From NCBI RefSeq assembly GCF_008728515.1, contig NC_044986.1, positions 68,262,817-68,326,816 on the forward strand: DNA of 64,000 nucleotides. The letters are read 5' to 3'. The stretch comes from Papio anubis (taxonomy: Eukaryota > Chordata > Mammalia > Primates > Cercopithecidae). The notes under the pieces were generated by a model. The model did no database searches. It was not told the origin of the DNA and saw nothing but the letters and a program-made list of their open reading frames with translations. The translations under genes and the position numbers were made by a program. Of the stretch, positions 39,707-47,200 are shown piece after piece (within the stretch, counting starts at the first letter, position 1; the number at the start of each line of letters is the position of its first letter).

Positions 39707-39751
<45 letters not shown>

Positions 39752-42700
39752 GCATGAAAATCAGCTCTGATTTTGTTTTGTTTTGTTTTGTTTTTGAGAC
39801 AGAATCTTGCTTTGTTGCCCAGGCTGGAGTGCAGTGGCATGATCTTGACTCACTGCAACCTCCACCTCCCTGGTTCAAGTGATTCTTCTGCCTCGGCCTC
39901 CCAAGTAGCTAGGATTACAGGCGCCCGCCACCATGCCCAGCTAATTTTTGTATTTTTAGTAGAGACGGGTTTTTGCCATGTTGGCCAGCCTGGTCTAGAA
40001 CTCCTGACCTCAAGTGATCCACCTGCCTCGGCCTCCCAAAATGCTGGGATAACAGGCGTGAGCCACTACGCCCCGCCCAGCTCTGATGTATTGATATGGG
40101 GCTGACATGAAATCTGACAGCAGGGCTGAGGGCCCCTCCTGTGGACTCCAACTCTCTGACATGGTTGTTTTTTCTTCTTATGTGCACATGGGATGTGATG
40201 TTGCTTGGAGACTGTTGAGTGTGAGTGCATACACATGCATGTGCATATAAGAGTAACGTGTGTGCTCCTCTCATTTAAGCACTCATTTGGGTTCTGGGCA
40301 ACACTCTGTGAGGGCAGAGCTTAGGTCCCCAGGCCATGCTTTGCTCCCTTGAGGTTACAATGCTTCTACTCACCCTATAAGGCCTGGACAGTAAATTCCC
40401 TCAGGACATGCATAGTCACTGCCCAGGGCCCTGAAACAGGGACTGGAAGCTTAGGCCTTCCCTTGGCACCCTGTGAGGACATCCCCCTCCCTCCGCAGAA
40501 AGGCAGCCCCCAGTACCAGCTGCTGACAGTGCCTGAGCACTCACCACGCGGCACCCTCGTGGGCAATGTGACGGGCGCAGTGGATGCAGATGAGGGCCTC
40601 AACGCGATCGTGTACTACTTCATCGCAGGTGGGGCCCGACAGAGCTAGTGCCCTGATTATCCTGGGGCTAGAGATGACCCACATATGCCCTGCCCCTGGC
40701 CCTACCCCCTCACCCTGTGCCATGGTCCCACCCTCAGTCGGCAACGAAGAGAAGAACTTCCATCTGCAGCCCGACGGGCGTCTGCTGGTGCTGCGGGACC
40801 TGGACCGGGAGCGAGAAGCCATCTTCTCCTTCATAGTCAAGGCCTCCAGCAATCGCAGCTGGACACCTCCCCGTGGACCCTCCCCAGCGCTCGACCTGGT
40901 TGCTGACCTCACACTGCAGGAGGTGCGCGTTGTGCTAGAGGACATCAACGACCAGCCGCCACGCTTCACCAAGGCTGAGTACACTGCAGGTGCAGGGACT
41001 GGAGCCTGGGCATGAGGTGTGGGGTGGCCCCTGCTCTGCAACTTACACCACCTGCCTGTTCCTGCAGGGGTGGCCACCGACGCCAAGGTGGGCTCAGAGT
41101 TGATCCAGGTTCTGGCCCTGGATGCAGACATTGGCAACAACAGCCTTGTCTTCTACAGCATTCTGGCCATCCACTACTTCCGGGCCCTTGCCAACGACTC
41201 TGAAGATGTGGGCCAGGTCTTCACCATGGGTAGGGGCCTGGCAGCACATGAGTGGCCTCTAGCCACGACCTCTCAGTCACTGCATGGAATGTCATCTGGG
41301 GGGAGATGGGGTTTGGGGGAGCACCACAGGATATGGGTGACCCCCCAGCCAGCCACGCCAATCCTGTTCATCCATCTATTCAGCAGTCCTTTCTTCAGTG
41401 TATCCGCCTATCCACCTCTTCATCTACCCACCAGCCCTTTCTTTTCATTCTCTCTTCTTTTCAACTCATCTGTCCATTACTTATCCATCCATCCATGTAT
41501 CCACACTTCTGTCTGTCCATCTATCCTTCCATCCATCTGTCCGTCTGTCCTTCCATCCATCTTTTCTTCCTTCTATCTGTCAATCCATCCTGCTTTCATT
41601 CATCTCTCCATCTACCCATCTTCCCATTCTCCTTCCCATAATATTTGCCTGTTTTTCTAGTTGTGCACCTCGCCCTCCCCTATGTCAGGCATTGTGTTAG
41701 GACTGGGGCTCCAGGATTCAAAGCACACACTTATACCTATGGATGTGCATGTTTGTTTGTTTGTTTGTATATTGACCTGTGTAGATGGCTGAGACTCTCT
41801 GGGTCAGGCTCTAGGAGATGCCCCTGTGGGTGTCCCATTACCTTACTCCCAGTCCCAACCCCTTCCCCTTTCTTCTCCATCTAAAGACTCCTCCTCTGTA
41901 TGCCTCATCTGTGGCCTGGCATTCAAGGCTCACTAGATCTTCCTCCTAATCCCTCTTTCTGTTCTACAGTCACCTGCTATCCTTAAAGGCCCTGTGCCCA
42001 GCCTAGCTAAGTTGCTTAGCATCCCCTCAGCCTGCTCTCTTCCATCCTCCCCTGGTCTTTGACCCCTCTGCCTTCGTTGCCTGGAATGCCATTTTGGCCC
42101 CTTTGCCTTCAGATGTCCATCCCCCACCCTTCAAGGTCTAGTTCATGTGCCACCTCATCCAGTTACACAAGCAGACACCATCCCTTTGTCCTCTGAGCTC
42201 TCACTGCTCTTATTTTATAAATCAAGGCACAGAGAGGCTCAGTAGTTTGCTTGAGGTCACACAGCTAGAAAGTGACAAATTTTGAGCCCAATCTCTTGTC
42301 TTTTAAGAGAAGACTATGCTGTACCACCTGATGATCTCTCTTCTATGGGTTTTGTTGTTATTTTCTTTTCTTTTTTTTTTTTTCGGCGATAGAGTCTCAC
42401 TCTGTTTGTTGCCCAGGCTGGAGTACAGTGGCACAATCTCAGCTCACTGCAGCCTCTGCCTCCTGGGTTCAAGTGATTCTCCTGCCTCAGCCTAACAAGT
42501 AGCTGGGATTATGTGCACACACCACCATGCCTGGCTAGATTTTGTATTTTTAGTAGAGATGGGGTTTCATCATGTTGGCCAAGCTGGTCTCAAACTCCTG
42601 GCCTCAAGTGATCCGCCCGCCTCAGCCTCCCACAGGCGTGAGCCACTACACCCAGGCTTGTTTGTGGAATTCTGAGGTACATGTGTTCGAAAGAGAGAGG

Positions 42701-44240
42701 AGAGACAGACAGACACTAAAGGGGCTCAGAAATGGTCCTTTGCACCCTAGGATGGGACAACAGAGTCACAAACTTGTCATCTGCCTTCCCCCATGCTGAT
42801 AACCTGCTGAGACCTGAGCCACTGCCACTTCAGATGGGCATCATTCCCACTTGCCTGTCACCTTTGCTCCCGGCTGCACCCTGTGGGCATTTGTGCTGCC
42901 TCCCCTAGATGTGCCCACCTACCCCAGGGCTCATGCCCCTTCCTGGGGATTCAGGAGCACTGAGTCTCTGAGCTGTGCCCCACCTTCGGGCTTCCTGCAG
43001 GGAGCGTGGACGGCATTCTGCGCACCTTCGACCTCTTCATGGCCTATAGCCCCGGCTACTTTGTGGTGGACATTGTGGCCCGAGACCTGGCAGGCCACAA
43101 CGACACGGCCATCATCGGCATCTACATCCTGAGGGACGACCAGCGCGTCAAGATCGTCATTAACGAGATCCCCGACCGTGTGCGCAGCTTCGAGGAGGAG
43201 TTCATTCACCTGCTCTCCAACATCACTGGTGCCATTGTCAATACTGACGATGTACAGGTGCCTCATGGACCCACCTGGGGCCGGGGCAGTGGAGGGAGAC
43301 GGGGAGGCCAGCCACAAGGAGAGACAGGGCATTGTGCAAAGGCCAGGGTGTGAAAGGCAGTATGGGCCCCACTTACTCATTTCCTAGCAGTGCGGCTTTG
43401 ATAAAGTTCTCCCAGGTCTCTGGGCCTCAGTTTCCTCCTCCATAAAATGGGGTCAATAATAAATAGTACCTGGCCAAGTGTGGGTGAAGTGATTGGCCCA
43501 TGCCTGGCCCTCAGCAAACATTCAGAGGGCTCTATTCACAGGGAAGGGCAGAAGGGGCTCCTAGAAGAGGCCTGCCCATCCCTGTGGCCCCCTGCTATGG
43601 TGGCCACACCCTACAATACCCCTTCCCATCCAGTTCCATGTGGACAAGAAGGGCCGGGTGAACTTTGCGCAGACAGAGCTGCTCATCCACGTGGTGAACC
43701 GTGATACCAACCGTATCCTGGATGTGGACCGGTGAGTGGGGGCCTGTGTTTGGACTGTCAGCCTGTCTGTCAGCATGCCTCCCTGCCCTGGAGTAGGGGA
43801 GAGGACTCACCAAAGGAGACACAGACCACACCATCAGGCCCACTGTGTGGGGCCACCTCCCAGAGGGGGCGGGGCTAGGAGACAGAGCAGAGTTTGGGAG
43901 TATGAGCAACTCTGTCCCTCGGAGCCTCCCTCTCCCCATCTGTAACATGGGAGTATTCAGGCCGTGCGCAGTGGCTTACACCTGTAACCCCAGCCCTTTG
44001 GGAGGCCAAGCCAGGTGGATCACCTGAGGTCAGGAGCTCAAGACCAGCCTGACCAACATGGGGAAACCCCATCTCTACTAAAAATACAAGTATTAGCCAG
44101 GTGGTGGCGCACACCTGTAATCCCAGCTACTCAGGAGGCTGAGGCAGGAAAATCAGTTGAACCTGGGAGGTGGAGTTTGCAGTGAGCCGAGATCATGCCA
44201 CTGCACTCCAGCCTGGGCAACAGAGCAAGACTCCAATCTC

Positions 44241-44287
<47 letters not shown>

Positions 44288-47200
44288 ATATGGGAGTATT
44301 CATCCACTGTGAAGATGGAACAGGATCCTACATAAAGGTTCGAGGAACCTTGTAAAACACAAAGCTGTTGCGGCCGGTAGTCCTCAATCTTGCAAGGCTT
44401 GGCGTTGATGAACTTTGGGGGCTTGAGGCAGGAGCAGAGCAGACTGTCATGAGGGGAATGGCTGAGGAGGAGAGCTGAGACCCCTGCCCCTCACCCAGGG
44501 TGATCCAGATGATCGATGAGAACAAGGAGCAGCTGCGGAATCTTTTCCGGAACTACAACGTCCTGGACGTGCAGCCTGCCATCTCTGTCCGGCTGCCGGA
44601 TGACATGTCTGCCCTGCAGGTACCCAGCGACCCCACCCCACAGCCCTAGCCGCCCTCCCCACTGCCCAGGCTCACCCTGGTCCTGCTCCCGCAGATGGCG
44701 ATCATTGTCCTGGCCATCCTCCTGTTCCTGGCTGCCATGCTCTTCGTCCTCATGAACTGGTACTACAGGACCGTGTGAGTGTCCCCCACCCCTGCCCTCA
44801 GGGGGCCAGCCACCTGCTCCCGGATGGCCATGAGGCAGGCAGGGCCTGAGACGTCAGCTTGGCCCCAGCCCGCCTCACCAGCCCCTCTCTGCTTCTCTCC
44901 AGACACAAGAGGAAACTCAAGGCCATTGTGGCTGGCTCAGCTGGTAAGTGAGGGCCGTGGTGGGGGCACAAGTGAGAAGGCAGCAGGCTGGGGGCCTGGA
45001 GTGTCCACCAGGGCCTCACAAGGCTGGCTCAGGCCCTTCACTGGGCCCAGGACCACGCCCCACACCCCACCCTCCCTCACCCCGCAACACCACCCCTAAC
45101 CCTGGCTATGCCCCTCCCCTCCATGCCCCAACCCTTCTCCCTGCAGGGAATCGCGGCTTCATCGATATCATGGACATGCCTAACACCAACAAGTACTCCT
45201 TTGATGGGTGAGTGGGGTAGTGGCCCTGCCCAGTCCCCTGCGGGGAGTCCTGCTAGGACCCAGCTGGGGAGAGCTGCAGTCTCCCAGCACTGGGGCTACT
45301 GAAACCCAGGCTGTGGGCGCCCCCTGGTGGGTGGGCCACCCTCCCTCCATCCTCAGAAACCGTGTGGCTGAGAGGGGCTGTCTACCCCAGTGGGCCTCAA
45401 GTTCCAGGGGGTGCAGACTTTGGGCAGTGGGTGCAGGGTGAAGCCTCTGCACCAAAGGCAATCCAGACTGACATGCAGTCCTGGTTCTAGCAGGATCCCA
45501 GGGTGGGAGCATGCACCACAGGTGCCAGGGCCTCACACCCCCAAGTCAGTGAAAGGCACTACATGGCCAGGGAAATGGGCAGGATGTGGGGCGAGGCTGG
45601 AAGGGCACCTGTCTACTCGAGTCTTCCCTCCCTCCCCACTCTTTTCCCTCCCCAACTGCAGAGCCAACCCTGTGTGGCTGGATCCCTTCTGTCGGAACCT
45701 AGAACTGGCCACCCAGGCAGAGCATGAGGATGACCTACCGGAGAACCTGAGTGAGATCGCCGACCTGTGGAACAGCCCCACGCGCACCCACGTGAGCCAG
45801 AGGCGGTCAGGCATCACAAGGGGCAGGAGTGGAGGGGCTGGGTCTTTGTGATCTCTGGCCAAGGAGCTGGGTTCTTTAAGCGGTAGCCCCCTCCCTTGTG
45901 CATGTGTGTGGGGTCTGCCTCTGCTCCAGCTAACGTCCTCTCTCCCCAGGGAACTTTTGGGCGTGAGCCAGCAGCCGTCAAGCCTGATGATGACCGATAC
46001 CTGCGGGCTGCCATCCAGGAGTATGACAACATTGCCAAGCTGGGCCAGATCATTCGTGAGGGGCCTATCAAGGTGAGCCCTCCCCACAGGCTCCATACCC
46101 AGTTCCCTGGCTGAGGTTGGACCCCACTCCAGAGAACACAGGGCGGTGGAGACCTCCAGGCTCAGCTAGACCCACCCTCCACTGGCGCAAGAACACCAGG
46201 GCTGATGGGGGGCTGCTCCAGCCTGCAGTGGCCTTAAGGGCAGAGCTCGGGAATGAGTCCATGTGTGTCCGGGCTGGCCACCATTTCCAGGCTCTGCTGC
46301 TCATCCTCTGCCCTAGGATCACCAGGATCAGATTTCTGTGTACCCTTGACTCCCAGAGGGAGTGGGCGAGGGGCGGGGCAGGCAGGGAAGGGCCTTGGTG
46401 GGGGTTAACCCTTTCCCTCCCCCAGGGCTCGCTGCTGAAGGTGGTCCTGGAGGATTACCTGCGGCTCAAAAAGCTCTTTGCACAGCGGATGGTGCAAAAA
46501 GCCTCCTCCTGCCACTCCTCCATCTCTGAGGTAGCCAGCTGGGTGGCCGGGAGCTGTGTGCTGTGCCCCAGCCTGGGGATGCTCTCTCTTGCTGTCCTGC
46601 TGTCCTTCTCTATGTCCCTGGAGCTCTGCAGCCCGGACCAAAGACAGGAAAGGGTGGGGGCCAGGAAGTCAGACGGCAGGCTCTGCTTTCTGGGCTCTTG
46701 GGGGCTTTCACAGGAATGGGGTAGGCTCTAAGGCAGTCTTTCTCAGATTAGAGAAAGACCTCAAGAACATACCTTTGGGGGTGATGTCACTTTAAGAAAC
46801 TCCGCCAGGCGCGATGGCTCATGCCTATAATCCCAGCACTTTGGGAGGCCGAGGTGGGCGGATCATGAGGTCAGGAGTTCGAGACCAGCGTGGCCAACAT
46901 GGCGAAACCCCATCTCTACTAAAAATACAAAAAATTAGCCAGGCGTGGTGGTGGACACCTGTAATCCCAGCTACTCAGGAGGTGGAGGCAGGAGAATTGC
47001 TGGAACCCAGGATGCCGAGGTTGCAGTGAACCAAGACCATGCCACTGCACTCCACTGGGTGACAGAGTGAGACTCTGTCTCAAAAAAAAAGGAAAGAAAA
47101 GAAACTGGCCATCGGGGTCAAATAGGCCTACATATGTTTGCCTGTAGTGATTATGTCAACACTTACAAAAGTCAGGCTTTACCTAAAAATGAATTTCCAG

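Noticed and set aside
40541..41140. 199-codon minus-strand frame
   Set aside because: Antisense over two CDH23 exons; GC-rich exons keep reverse frames open.
41019..41660. 213-codon plus-strand frame
   Set aside because: Exon 41068-41229 continued into a TCCA repeat; the splice donor ends coding earlier.
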